This document shows, piece by piece, positions 24,549 to 33,831 of a stretch of DNA of 64,000 nucleotides. The notes under the pieces were generated by a model. The model was not told the DNA's origin. It ran no database searches and worked only from the letters and a program-made list of their open reading frames with translations. Every line of letters begins with the position of its first letter. Positions within the stretch are counted from its first letter, which is position 1. The DNA comes from Silanimonas sp. (GTDB lineage: Bacteria > Pseudomonadota > Gammaproteobacteria > Xanthomonadales > Xanthomonadaceae), in NCBI GenBank assembly GCA_026005095.1, contig BPKK01000002.1, forward strand, positions 62,001 to 126,000. The letters are read 5' to 3'. A program made the position numbers and the translations under genes.

Positions 24549-26324
24549 CTAGCGCAGCTCGAAGCCCAGCAACAGGGGATCGTGGTCGGAGCTGCGCCAG
24601 GGCGTGGGCGTTTCCTCGGCCCGGCCGAGGGCGCCGTCGTAGGCGAAAGCCACCGACTCGTCGCTGTTCGCCGCCCACTTCGCCTTGCCACGCAGGGCGG
24701 CGTGCAGCGAGGGGCTGAGCAGGGCGTGGTCGAGGCGGCCGGCCTGGCCGTCGAAGACGAAGCTGTGGCTTTCCTCGCCCTGCCACGGGTCGATGAAGCC
24801 GCGCTCGCGCAGCAGGCGGATCGGGTCCTCCATGCCGTAGGCATTGAAGTCGCCGACCAGGGCCACGCGGTCGCTGCCGCTCGCCGTGGGGTCGGTGGCG
24901 ATCCAGTCGGCCAGCGCCCGCGCGCTCTCCACGCGCTGGGCGTTGAAGCAGGCCTGGCCATCGCCCTGGTTGGCGTCGGCGCCCTGCGCCTCGCCGCAGC
25001 CGCCCTTGCTCTTGAAGTGCAGGCTGACCACGGTGAACACCGGGCCGCGGCCCTGGCGGAAGCTCTGCGCCAGCGGCGGGCGGCTGCCCTGCTGGAAGGG
25101 GCCGTCGAGCTTCAGCGCCGGGCGGCCGACGGCCTGCACGCGGTCCGCGCGGAAGAGAATGGCCACGGCGATCTGATCGCTGCCCGGCGCCACCTCCGGG
25201 GCCACTACCTGCCAGCGCGCGCCCGGCTGGGCGGCCTCGAGGGCGGCGGCGAACTGGCGCGCCGAACTCTCCGGCCCGAAGCCATCGTTCTCCATTTCCT
25301 GCGCGGCGATGATGTCCGGGTCGAGGCCCTGCACCACCGCCACCAGCTTGGCGCGCTGGCGCCGGTAATCGTCGGCACTGGCGGCCCCGCGCGCGGTCGG
25401 GAAGCCGCCGCCGCTGCCGTCGCCATTGAACAGGTTGAGCAGGTTCATGCCGGCGATACGCAGGCTGCCCGCCACCTGCGGCGCGGCCGGGCGCGGCGCC
25501 TGTTCGATGTGCTCCACCTTAGCCTCGGCCTGCACGCGGTAAGCGCCGAAGCGCTGGTCCACCACCCCGGCCACGCCGTGCAGCACGCTGCCGGCACGCA
25601 GCGGTGCCGTGTGCGAGAGGGGCGCCGGCAGCCAGGCGATGGGATCCGGGTTCTGCGCCGCACGGGCATCGTCGAGGCGGATCATCCGCGCCTGGTTCTC
25701 GCCCTGCCGGGCCAGGGCCGGCACGCCCGGGGGCACCACTTCGGTGGGGGTCATCAGCCGACCGCCGAAGGCGAGGCGCAGCTCGCCGTACTGGGCCAGC
25801 GCCTCGTTGCCGGTGACGGTGAGCGGCGCTTCGATGCGCACCCGCATGCCCTCCAGCGCCTCCCAGTGCGGCGGCGGCGCAGCGAGCACTACCGGCGCCG
25901 GCAGCGGCGCCTCGCCCAGCACAAGCACCTCGGCATCGGCCAGGGTGGTGAGGCTGGCCTCGCCCGGGCCGGCCTCGGCCACGGTGCCGGTGGCGCGGAG
26001 GTGCTGACCCACCCGCAGCTCCGGCTGGCCGGGGGTCGGCAGCAGGAACAGGCCTTCGGCGGTCTCCGGATCGGCATCGGGCTCGAGGCTCTGCACGAAC
26101 ACGCCGCCATTACCGTCCTCGAAGCGCAGGGTCACGACCCCCTCGATGCGCGCCCGCCGGCCCTCGAAAGCACTGCGCTCACCGCGGCCCTGTACGGCGG
26201 CAATGCCCTCGACGTCCACCGCCGGCTCGCGCGGGGCGCAGGCGGCCAGTGAAAGCGCGAGCGCGGCGGCAAGCGGCAGCAGGACGGGCCGGCGGCGCGG
26301 CAAGGAGGAAGCGGGGACGAACAT
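24549..26324 (-). CDS. ExeM/NucH-type extracellular endonuclease lipoprotein
   Basis: A 591-aa protein with a lipobox (SLAAC). The N-terminal OB-fold-like region (VEGIAAVQGRG, GVVTLRFEDGNGGVFVQS) is followed by an endonuclease/exonuclease/phosphatase domain. Its motifs are MNLLNLFNGDG, QEMENDGFGP, SLHFKSKG, GDFNAYGMEDPI, RLDHALLSP and SSDHDPLL. These are the metal and catalytic residues of the DNase I-like fold. ExeM homologues degrade extracellular DNA. The ATG at 26324 has GGAG 8 nt upstream and is preferred over a GTG at 26333. Confidence 0.92.
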   Translation of the reverse strand: MFVPASSLPRRRPVLLPLAAALALSLAACAPREPAVDVEGIAAVQGRGERSAFEGRRARIEGVVTLRFEDGNGGVFVQSLEPDADPETAEGLFLLPTPGQPELRVGQHLRATGTVAEAGPGEASLTTLADAEVLVLGEAPLPAPVVLAAPPPHWEALEGMRVRIEAPLTVTGNEALAQYGELRLAFGGRLMTPTEVVPPGVPALARQGENQARMIRLDDARAAQNPDPIAWLPAPLSHTAPLRAGSVLHGVAGVVDQRFGAYRVQAEAKVEHIEQAPRPAAPQVAGSLRIAGMNLLNLFNGDGSGGGFPTARGAASADDYRRQRAKLVAVVQGLDPDIIAAQEMENDGFGPESSARQFAAALEAAQPGARWQVVAPEVAPGSDQIAVAILFRADRVQAVGRPALKLDGPFQQGSRPPLAQSFRQGRGPVFTVVSLHFKSKGGCGEAQGADANQGDGQACFNAQRVESARALADWIATDPTASGSDRVALVGDFNAYGMEDPIRLLRERGFIDPWQGEESHSFVFDGQAGRLDHALLSPSLHAALRGKAKWAANSDESVAFAYDGALGRAEETPTPWRSSDHDPLLLGFELR

Positions 26325-26399
26325 GGGTGGCACTCCGGAAGGCAGAAACGGCGATGCCGCCCGAAGGCGGCATCGCAGAAAGCTCGGGCAGGGCCGAGC

Positions 26400-26918
26400 T
26401 TACTGGTACTTCTTGACCATGTACTCGACGGTGGCGCGCACCTGCTCGTCGGTGAGGCGGGCATTGCCGCCGCGCGCCGGCATGATGCCGGACTCGCCCT
26501 GGTAGCCTTCGATGGCGTGCTTCACCAGGGTTTCGAGGCCCTTGGCGATGCGCGGCGCCCAGGCAGCGGCGGTGGGCGCCGGAGCGCCGCCGGCGCCGGT
26601 GGCGTGGCAGGCCGAGCAGAGGTTCTGGTAAATCACCGCGCCATCCAGGGTGCCGCCGTAGGGCGCCCCGCTCGCGGCGGCGGCCTGGGCAGCGGCGGCC
26701 GCGGCGGCGGCGGCGGCAGCAGCACCGGTCTCACCGGCATACACGGCGCCCAGCGGTCGGATACGCTCGGCCGTGCGCGCCTCGGCGATCGGGTTCGGCT
26801 CGATGGGCTTGCGGCTGTTGAGGAACAGCCCGAGCAGGATTAGCACCACCATGACGCCGAACAGCGCTGCGATGACCAGCGAGAAACGCTTCAGGAAGAC
26901 GAGATCGTGATGTCGCAC
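26400..26918 (-). CDS. membrane-anchored monohaem cytochrome c (c5-like)
   Basis: A 172-aa protein with one N-terminal TM helix (about residues 13-35), a long polyalanine linker (about 68-85) and a C-terminal cytochrome c domain. The haem motif is CSACH, with Met ligand candidates in GIMPARGG and GYQGESG. The segment TDEQVRATVEYMVKKYQ is the usual final helix. The start is GTG at 26918 because no ATG precedes the TM helix. Probably a periplasmic electron carrier bound to the inner membrane. Monocistronic or paired with nothing obvious. Confidence 0.88.
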   Translation of the reverse strand: MRHHDLVFLKRFSLVIAALFGVMVVLILLGLFLNSRKPIEPNPIAEARTAERIRPLGAVYAGETGAAAAAAAAAAAAQAAAASGAPYGGTLDGAVIYQNLCSACHATGAGGAPAPTAAAWAPRIAKGLETLVKHAIEGYQGESGIMPARGGNARLTDEQVRATVEYMVKKYQ

Positions 26919-27019
26919 GGGAATACCTGCACGGGCATGGAAGCCGGATGGACGGCGAAGTATATCGGCGCGCCGCCCGCAGGCGAAGCGCCGCGCCTCC
27001 GCGGCCCCCGGGAGGCCGG

Positions 27020-28546
27020 ATGAGGGCGGCCTTGCCGGCAGCCCGGCGTCTGGGGCTTCTCGCCCCGCTGCTGGCCTATCCCCTGCTCTGGCTGCTGCTC
27101 GAGGCCCTGTCCACGCCGCTGGCCTTCTGGCCGGTGGTGGCACGCTTCCTGCTGGTGTGGTGGTTGCCAGTGCGCTGGTGGCCGGCCCTGCTGCTGGCCG
27201 ATGCCAGCGCCGCCCTGGTGGCCCGACACCTCTATCACGGCACTCCCCTGACCGGCATCGGGCCCTGGGCCCTCGCTTTCCTTCCCATCCTCGGCTGCAT
27301 GGCGGTGGTGGCCCTGGCGCGCTGGTGGACCCGCCTGGCCGAGCCCGATGCCCCGGCACGGATGGCCCTGCTGCTCGGCGCCTGCCTGCTCTCCAGCCTC
27401 CTCATCTCGCCAGTGCTGGTGCTGAATGCCGGTTCCACCGTGCTCGGCTCGACGCTGGGGGCCCGCCGCCTGCTCGATTTCGTGCTGGGCGACTACTTCG
27501 CGCTGATGGTGCTGGTGCCCTTTGCCAGCGCCCTGCGCGCCGGCCGCCTTGGCGAGCTGGCGCGCCGCCAGCGCCTGCTCGAGCTGCTGCTCGGCCTGCT
27601 CGTGGCGATCGCTTTGCTGCGGCTGGGGCAGACGCAGCCGGCCCTGCTGCCCAGCCTGCAGCTGCTGGCCTTCGTGCCGCTGATGCTGGTGGCCTTCCGC
27701 CACGGCTGGGTGGGCGCGGCCACTGCGCTGGCAGGCCTCGGGCTTGCCATCGCTTATGGCCTTACTGGCCCCGAGGCGGCGGCCGAGCTGCATGCCCGCA
27801 GCGCCGTGCTCGGCTCGGCGGCGCTGATGCTGGGCGCCGCAGCCAGCCAGCTCGCCCGCCAGCGCGAGGCCCTCGAGGCCCAGCACGCTTCGCTGCGGCT
27901 CGCCATGCTGGAACAGCAGGCACTGGCCGAACGCATCGTCCGCCTCGAGGAGGCCGGCCAGCGCGAGGTGGCCGAGGCCTTGCACGGCCAGGTGGCACCG
28001 CCGCTCGCCAGCCTGCGCACCCAGCTCGCGATGGCCTGGCAGGCCCTGGGCGATCGGGGCGACGGCCGCCTGCTCGACAGCCTGCGCGACCAGTGCTGGC
28101 AGGTGCAGGATGGCCTCGAGCGGGTGCTGCGGCGGCTGCAACCACCGGCCATCGACCAGCGGCCGCTGGCCGAGCTGCTGGCCCACGGCCCGCTCTGGGA
28201 GTGGGCGCAGGAAGCGGGAGCGCGCTGGCAGGCCGAGGTGGACCCGGCAGCCCAGACCCTGCCGGCACGCTGGAAAGCCCTGCTCTACCGCATCGCCCAG
28301 GCCGGCCTGCAGCAGGGGCTGGCCGCCGGCGGACGGGATTTCCGGCTGCGGCTGGAAACGCGGCCGCTGGCGGGCCGCTATGCCGTGGAACTGGTGCTCG
28401 ACATCGAGGCCCCGGCCGGCCCGGCGGCGAACGGCCCGGTCGAGGCCATCCGCGACCGGGTGACGGCCGCCGGCGGGCAGTACACCGCCCGCCGCGAGGA
28501 CGGCTGCTGGCGGCACCGGGCCCGCTTCGAGATCCAGGGGCTCTGA
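27020..28546 (+). CDS. MASE1-like membrane sensor with degenerate histidine-kinase core
   Basis: A 508-aa protein. Eight or so TM helices with LLEALSTPLAFWPVVARFLLVWW resemble MASE1 sensors. A coiled coil follows (about residues 290-325), then a HisKA_3-like segment (REVAEALHGQVAPPLASLRTQL) in which the usual HD is HG. The expected N-box (EaLtNalkHa) reads IAQAGLQQGLAAGG and no Gly-rich ATP lid is visible, so catalysis is doubtful. The start at 27020 follows GGAGG; an ATG at 26948 is the alternative. No response regulator is adjacent. Confidence 0.7.
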   Translation: MRAALPAARRLGLLAPLLAYPLLWLLLEALSTPLAFWPVVARFLLVWWLPVRWWPALLLADASAALVARHLYHGTPLTGIGPWALAFLPILGCMAVVALARWWTRLAEPDAPARMALLLGACLLSSLLISPVLVLNAGSTVLGSTLGARRLLDFVLGDYFALMVLVPFASALRAGRLGELARRQRLLELLLGLLVAIALLRLGQTQPALLPSLQLLAFVPLMLVAFRHGWVGAATALAGLGLAIAYGLTGPEAAAELHARSAVLGSAALMLGAAASQLARQREALEAQHASLRLAMLEQQALAERIVRLEEAGQREVAEALHGQVAPPLASLRTQLAMAWQALGDRGDGRLLDSLRDQCWQVQDGLERVLRRLQPPAIDQRPLAELLAHGPLWEWAQEAGARWQAEVDPAAQTLPARWKALLYRIAQAGLQQGLAAGGRDFRLRLETRPLAGRYAVELVLDIEAPAGPAANGPVEAIRDRVTAAGGQYTARREDGCWRHRARFEIQGL

Positions 28547-28646
28547 AAGTCCCGGGCGGACCGCCCCCGGCCCGGGTCTGCCGCGTCGGCCATTCGCGAT
28601 CCATTGCAACGCTGCGTTCCAGATTTGCTGGCAGTCTACCCCGTTT

Positions 28647-28668
28647 CTATACAGTACATCCTGTATAG
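28647..28668. promoter_or_regulatory. TetR operator: perfect inverted repeat
   Basis: CTATACAG, a 6-bp spacer TACATC, then CTGTATAG: a perfect 8-bp inverted repeat ending 11 bp before the ATG of the TetR gene. Possible -10 elements (TATACA, TATAGT) lie within it. This fits autorepression of the whole tetR-MFP-RND-OMF operon. Confidence 0.75.
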
Positions 28669-28679
28669 TTAGACCACCT

Positions 28680-29270
28680 ATGACTCGCCCTCCCAAAGCC
28701 CGGCAGAAGGTGCTCGACGCGGCCCGCCGCATCGTCGAGACGCGTGGCGCCGGCCACCTCACTTTCGAGACGCTGGCCGAGGAAAGCGGGGTCACCCGCG
28801 GCGGCATCACCTACCACTTCCCCACCAAGGAAGCCCTGCTCAAGGCCCTGATCGAGGCCGACGTGGCGCAGTGGGACGACACCGCCAGCGCACTGGCGGC
28901 CGACTGCGATCTTGCTTGCCCGAAGCTGGCGCGCCTGCTGGGGCACATGCGCTGCTCGCTGGCCGATGGCGACGAGAACCAGCGCCGCTACGTGAGCGGC
29001 CTGCTCAGCGCCGCCATGACCGAGCCCGAACTGCTGCAACCGCTGCGTGAGCACGTGCGCGAAGAGTTCGCCGACTGGCGCTGGGACGAGGCCGATCTCG
29101 AACGCTACCTGCTGCTGCTGGCCGCCGACGGCCTGTTCTGGACCCGGCTGTTCGGCATCAGTCCGCTGCCGGAGTCGGCACGGCCCCGCCTTGCCGCCCT
29201 GCTCGAACGCCGGCTGCGCGCCCTCGACCCCACCGCCGGCTCCGCCGCGCCCGCCACGGCGGGCGACTGA
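28680..29270 (+). CDS. TetR/AcrR-family repressor of the efflux operon
   Basis: A 196-aa protein with an N-terminal HTH (about residues 28-47: TFETLAEESGVTRGGITYHF, then PTKEALLKAL) and a helical C-terminal ligand domain. It resembles regulators that control RND pumps. Unusually for this class it is co-directional with, not divergent from, the pump genes (49 nt to the MFP). The palindrome just upstream would therefore autoregulate all four genes. Confidence 0.9.
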   Translation: MTRPPKARQKVLDAARRIVETRGAGHLTFETLAEESGVTRGGITYHFPTKEALLKALIEADVAQWDDTASALAADCDLACPKLARLLGHMRCSLADGDENQRRYVSGLLSAAMTEPELLQPLREHVREEFADWRWDEADLERYLLLLAADGLFWTRLFGISPLPESARPRLAALLERRLRALDPTAGSAAPATAGD

Positions 29271-29319
29271 AGCCCAGCCCTTCCCTCATTCCCTTCTCAT
29301 CTTTATCAGCCACCCGCCC

Positions 29320-30567
29320 ATGCGCCCCCTCACGCCTCGCGGCCGCCGCGCCGCCCCCGCCCTGCTCGCCTCCGGCCTCGCCCTGCTGCTCGCCGCCTGC
29401 GGCGGCGGCGGCGAGATGTCGATGCCCCCGGCCACGGTGAACGTGGCCACCGTCAGCCCGCAGCCGATCGCCGAATGGGACGAGTTCACCGGCCGCATCG
29501 AGGCGGTGGAGAGCGTCGAGGTGCGGCCGCGGGTGGGCGGCTACCTCACCGGCGTGCACTTCGAGGAAGGCGGCCTCGTCCGCAAGGGCGAGCTGCTGTT
29601 CACCATCGACGATCGTGAGTACCGCGCCGCGGTCTCCAGCGCCCGCGCCGACCTCGCCCGCGCCGAGGCTCGCCGCGCCCTCGCCGAGACCGAACTGAAG
29701 CGCAGCGAGGCGCTGGCAGCCGCCAAGGCGGTGAGCACCGGCGAGCTGGAGGCGCGCCGTAACGAGCGCCAGCAGGCCGAGGCCGATGTGCTGGCGGCCC
29801 GCGCCCGGCTCGAACAGGCCGAACTCAACCTCGGCTTCACCCGCGTCACCGCCCCGATCAGTGGCCGCGTCGGCGCCGCCCGGCTACGGGTGGGCAACCT
29901 GGTGGGCGCGGGCGAGCCGGTGCTCACCACCGTGGTCTCGCTCGACCCGGTGTACGTGAGCTTCCGCGGCGACGAGCGCGCCTACCTGCGCTACCAGGCC
30001 ATGGCCCGGGCCGGTAGCCGGCCCAGCTCGCGCGAGGCCGAGAACCCAGTGCGCGTGGGCCTTGCCAACGAACAGGGCTTCCCACACACCGGGCGCATGG
30101 TCTTCGTAGACAACGCGGTCGACCCGGCCACCGGCACCATCTTCGCCCGCGCCGAGCTGCCGAACCCGGAGGGCGTGTTCACCCCGGGCCTGTTCGCCCG
30201 CGTGCAGCTGCTCGGTGCCGGCCAGCGCGAGGCCCTGCGGGTGCATCCGCAGGCCGTGCTCACCGACCAGGACCGCCGCTACGTCTACGTGGCGGCCGAG
30301 ATGCAGCCGCCCGGTGGCGGCGCGCCCTACATCGGCGCGCAGCGCCGGGATGTCAGACTCGGCCCGACGGTGGACGGTCTCGTCGTAGTGGAAGAGGGCC
30401 TCAAGCCCGGCGACCGCGTGGTGGTGAACGGCATGAGCCGGATCTTCTTCCCCGGCGCCCCGCTGCAACCGGTGGAGGTGCCGATGGAAGCCCCCAATAC
30501 CGTGGTCGCGGCCCCCGGCCCAGCCGATGCCAAGGGCGCCACGGTCAGCAGCGACGACGAGGCCTGA
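29320..30567 (+). CDS. RND efflux periplasmic adaptor (AcrA/MexE-like)
   Basis: A 415-aa membrane-fusion lipoprotein with lipobox LLAAC (Cys28). The lipoyl halves (VEVRPRVGGYLTGVHFEEGGLVRKG and FTRVTAPISGRVGAARLRVGNLV) flank a coiled-coil hairpin (about residues 105-170), followed by beta-barrel and membrane-proximal domains. The SLDPVYVSF segment is typical of the MexE/AdeF-like group. It is 3 nt upstream of the permease gene. Confidence 0.94.
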   Translation: MRPLTPRGRRAAPALLASGLALLLAACGGGGEMSMPPATVNVATVSPQPIAEWDEFTGRIEAVESVEVRPRVGGYLTGVHFEEGGLVRKGELLFTIDDREYRAAVSSARADLARAEARRALAETELKRSEALAAAKAVSTGELEARRNERQQAEADVLAARARLEQAELNLGFTRVTAPISGRVGAARLRVGNLVGAGEPVLTTVVSLDPVYVSFRGDERAYLRYQAMARAGSRPSSREAENPVRVGLANEQGFPHTGRMVFVDNAVDPATGTIFARAELPNPEGVFTPGLFARVQLLGAGQREALRVHPQAVLTDQDRRYVYVAAEMQPPGGGAPYIGAQRRDVRLGPTVDGLVVVEEGLKPGDRVVVNGMSRIFFPGAPLQPVEVPMEAPNTVVAAPGPADAKGATVSSDDEA

Positions 30568-30570
30568 GCC

Positions 30571-33500
30571 ATGGCGCACGCCGATCTCTCACGGGCCTTC
30601 ATCGACCGCCCGATCCTCGCCGCCGTCCTCTCGATCGTGGTGTTCGTGGCCGGCCTGCTGGCCCTGCCGAACCTGCCGGTCACCGAGTACCCGGAAGTCT
30701 CGCCGCCCACCATCCAGGTGACGGCGGTCTACCCCGGCGCCAACCCGAAGACCATCGCCGACACCGTGGCCGCCCCGCTGGAGGAGGCGATCAACGGCGT
30801 CGAGAACATGATCTACATGAAGTCGGCCTCGTCCTCCGACGGCACCGTGCAGATCACGGTGACCTTCAAGCTGGGCACCGACATCGACACCGCCGCCATG
30901 CAGGTGCAGAACCGGGTGAACCAGGCCCTGCCGCGCCTGCCCGAGGCGGTGCGCCAGCTCGGCGTGACCACGGCGAAGAGCTCGCCGAACATCACCATGG
31001 TGGTGCACCTCACCTCGCCGGACGGCCGCTACGACGGCCTGTACCTGTCGAACTTCGCCGCCCTGCAGGTGCGCGACGAACTGGCGCGTCTCGAGGGCGT
31101 GGGCCAGGCGCAGAGCTTCGGCGCCGGCCTCTACGCCATGCGGGTGTGGATCGACCCCGACCGCGCCGCCGCCCGCGGCCTGACCGCGCTCGACATCGTG
31201 GGCGCCATCCGCGAGCAGAACGTGCAGGTCTCGGCCGGCGCCATCGGCGCCTCGCCGCAGCCCGACGGGGCTTCGGTGCAGCTGCTGGTGAACGCCCGCG
31301 GCCGCCTCGAGACCCCGGAGGAATTCGGCGCCATCGTGCTGAAGTCGGACGGGAACGGGGCACTCACCCGCCTGCGCGACGTGGCGCGGGTGGAGCTCGG
31401 CGCCAACACCTACGCACTCAACTCCCTGCTCAACAACGAGGACGCCGCCGCGGTGGTGATCTTCGAGGCCCCGGGCGCCAACTCCATCGCCCTGTCCGAC
31501 GCCGTGCGGGCGAAGATGGAGGAGCTGGCGAAGACCTTTCCCGAGGGCGTGGCCTGGGAAGTGGCCTACGACCCCACGGTATTCGTCCGCAAATCGATCG
31601 ACTCGGTCGTTTCCACTCTGCTGGAAGCCGTACTGCTGGTGGTGCTGGTAGTGGTGGTGTTCCTGCAGACCTGGCGCGCCTCGATCATTCCCCTGCTGGC
31701 GGTGCCGGTCTCGATCGTCGGTACCTTCGCCGCACTCTACCTGCTCGGCTATTCGATCAACGTGCTCACCCTGTTCGGCCTGGTGCTGGCCATCGGCATC
31801 GTGGTCGACGACGCCATCGTGGTGGTGGAGAACGTCGAGCGCCACATCGAGGAAGGGCTGCCGCCGCGCGAGGCAGCGCACAAGGCCATGAGTGAGGTCT
31901 CCGGGCCGATCGTGGCGATCTCGCTGGTGCTGGCGGCGGTGTTCGTGCCGATCGCCTTCATCGACGGCGTGACCGGCCAGTTCTACCGCCAGTTCGCCGT
32001 CACCATCGCCGTCTCGGTGCTGATCTCGGCCTTCAACTCGCTCACCCTGAGTCCGGCCATGGCGGCCCTGCTGCTGCAGCCGCACGGGGCGAAGAAGGAC
32101 GCGCTGGCGCGCTTCATCGACCGCGTGTTCGGCCGCTTCTTCGCCTGGTTCAACGGCGTGTTCAGGCGCGGCGGCGAGCGCTACTCGGGCCGCATCGGCG
32201 GCACCATCGCCCGCGCCCCGCGCCTGCTCGCCCTGTACGCGGTCCTGCTCGGCCTGACCGTGCTCGGCTTCACCCAGGTGCCGGCCGGCTTCATCCCCAC
32301 CCAGGACAAGCAGTACCTGTTCGCCGGCGTGCAACTGCCCGCAGGCGCTTCGCTGGAGCGCACCGAAGCGGCGATGAAACGCATGGGCGAGATCGCACTG
32401 GCCACCGAGGGCGTGGCCGACGTGGTGCAGTTCCCCGGCCTCAACGCCTTCCATTTCGTCTCCACCCCGAACGTGGGCGTGATGTTCATCGGCCTCAAGC
32501 CCCAGCAGGAACTGCCCAAGCCCGCCGCCGCCATCGCCAACGAGCTCTCGGCGGCCTTCGGCAGCATCCAGGACGGCCTGGCCTTCGCCTTCATGCCGCC
32601 GCCGGTGTTCGGCTACGGCAATGCCGCCGGCGTCGAGGCCTATGTGCAGGACCGCCGCCGTGCCGGCTATGGCGAGCTCGGCCAACAAACCCAGGCCCTG
32701 GCCGCGGCGATCAGCCAGCAGGACGGCTTCGGCCCGGGCAGCGCCTACAGTTCCTTCCAGGCCAACGTGCCGCAGCTCGACGCGGTGGTGGATCGCGACA
32801 AGGTGAAGGAAAGCGGGGTGCGCCTCACCGATGTGTTCGACACCCTGCAGGTCTATCTCGGCAGCGCCTACGTCAACGACTTCAACCTGTTCGGCCGCAC
32901 CTACTCGGTGTACGCCCAGGCCGACGCCCCGTTCCGCGACGACATCGGCGACGTGGCCCGGCTGCAGGTGCGCAACGGGCAGGGCGAGCTGGTGCCGCTC
33001 GGCAGCGTGGTGGAGCTGGTGCCCAGCTTCGGTCCCGACCCGGTGGTGCGCTACAACGGCCACCCGGCCGCCGATCTGCAGGCAGCGCCGCGCAGCAGCT
33101 CGGTGAGTGCGGCCCGCGCTGTCGAGATCGCCCGCGACGCGGCGGCGCAGGTGCTGCCGCGCGGCATGACACTGGAGTTCACCGGCCTCACCTTCCAGCA
33201 GGTGAACCAGGGCATGGCGCAGTTCCTGGTGCTGCCGCTGTGCGTGCTGCTGGTCTACCTGGTGCTGGCGGCCCTGTACGAGAGCTGGAGCCTGCCGCTG
33301 GCAGTGATCCTGATCGTGCCGCTGTGCCTGCTCTCGGCGCTGGGCGCGATCTGGCTGCTGAACCAGGCCAACGGCCTGTGGTTCGCGGCCCAGATGCTGC
33401 TCGGCTGGATCAACCCGATGACCGCGGCCCCGCCCACCATCATCGACATGAACGTGTTCACCCAGATCGGTCTGGTGGTGCTGATGGGGCTGGCCTGCAA

Positions 33501-33831
33501 GAACGCCATCCTGATCGTGGAGTTCGCCCGCGACCTCGAGGCGCAGGGCCGTGGCATCGTCGAAGCGGCCATCGAGGCCTGCCGCCTGCGCCTGCGGCCG
33601 ATCCTGATGACCAGCTTCGCCTTCTGCGCCGGCGTGTTGCCGCTGGTGTTCGCCAGCGGCGCGGGCGCCGAGGTGCGCCATGTGATGGGCGTGACGGTGT
33701 TCTTCGGCATGCTCGGCGTCACCTTCTTCGGCCTGTTCTTCACCCCGGTGTTCTACGTCGTGATCCGTCGGCTGGTGGAGCGCCGGAACACCCGCCGCGC
33801 CGCCGCCAACGGAGAGACCGCCCATGCCTAA
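30571..33831 (+). CDS. HAE1-family RND multidrug efflux permease
   Basis: A 1086-aa AcrB/MexF-type transporter. TM4 carries AIGIVVDDAIVVVEN (the Asp-Asp proton relay) and TM10 carries GLACKNAILIVEF with the canonical Lys. N-terminal FIDRPILAAVLSIVVFVAGLLALPNLPVTEYPEV is diagnostic of the family. The large periplasmic loops are intact. The stop overlaps the OMF start by 8 nt. Likely exports aromatic/amphiphilic drugs; the actual substrate is unknown. Confidence 0.96.
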   Translation: MAHADLSRAFIDRPILAAVLSIVVFVAGLLALPNLPVTEYPEVSPPTIQVTAVYPGANPKTIADTVAAPLEEAINGVENMIYMKSASSSDGTVQITVTFKLGTDIDTAAMQVQNRVNQALPRLPEAVRQLGVTTAKSSPNITMVVHLTSPDGRYDGLYLSNFAALQVRDELARLEGVGQAQSFGAGLYAMRVWIDPDRAAARGLTALDIVGAIREQNVQVSAGAIGASPQPDGASVQLLVNARGRLETPEEFGAIVLKSDGNGALTRLRDVARVELGANTYALNSLLNNEDAAAVVIFEAPGANSIALSDAVRAKMEELAKTFPEGVAWEVAYDPTVFVRKSIDSVVSTLLEAVLLVVLVVVVFLQTWRASIIPLLAVPVSIVGTFAALYLLGYSINVLTLFGLVLAIGIVVDDAIVVVENVERHIEEGLPPREAAHKAMSEVSGPIVAISLVLAAVFVPIAFIDGVTGQFYRQFAVTIAVSVLISAFNSLTLSPAMAALLLQPHGAKKDALARFIDRVFGRFFAWFNGVFRRGGERYSGRIGGTIARAPRLLALYAVLLGLTVLGFTQVPAGFIPTQDKQYLFAGVQLPAGASLERTEAAMKRMGEIALATEGVADVVQFPGLNAFHFVSTPNVGVMFIGLKPQQELPKPAAAIANELSAAFGSIQDGLAFAFMPPPVFGYGNAAGVEAYVQDRRRAGYGELGQQTQALAAAISQQDGFGPGSAYSSFQANVPQLDAVVDRDKVKESGVRLTDVFDTLQVYLGSAYVNDFNLFGRTYSVYAQADAPFRDDIGDVARLQVRNGQGELVPLGSVVELVPSFGPDPVVRYNGHPAADLQAAPRSSSVSAARAVEIARDAAAQVLPRGMTLEFTGLTFQQVNQGMAQFLVLPLCVLLVYLVLAALYESWSLPLAVILIVPLCLLSALGAIWLLNQANGLWFAAQMLLGWINPMTAAPPTIIDMNVFTQIGLVVLMGLACKNAILIVEFARDLEAQGRGIVEAAIEACRLRLRPILMTSFAFCAGVLPLVFASGAGAEVRHVMGVTVFFGMLGVTFFGLFFTPVFYVVIRRLVERRNTRRAAANGETAHA

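Noticed and set aside
28547..28600. GC-rich inverted segment after the MASE1-like gene as a terminator
   Set aside because: The best stem is about 5 bp with a 3-nt loop and no T-tract.
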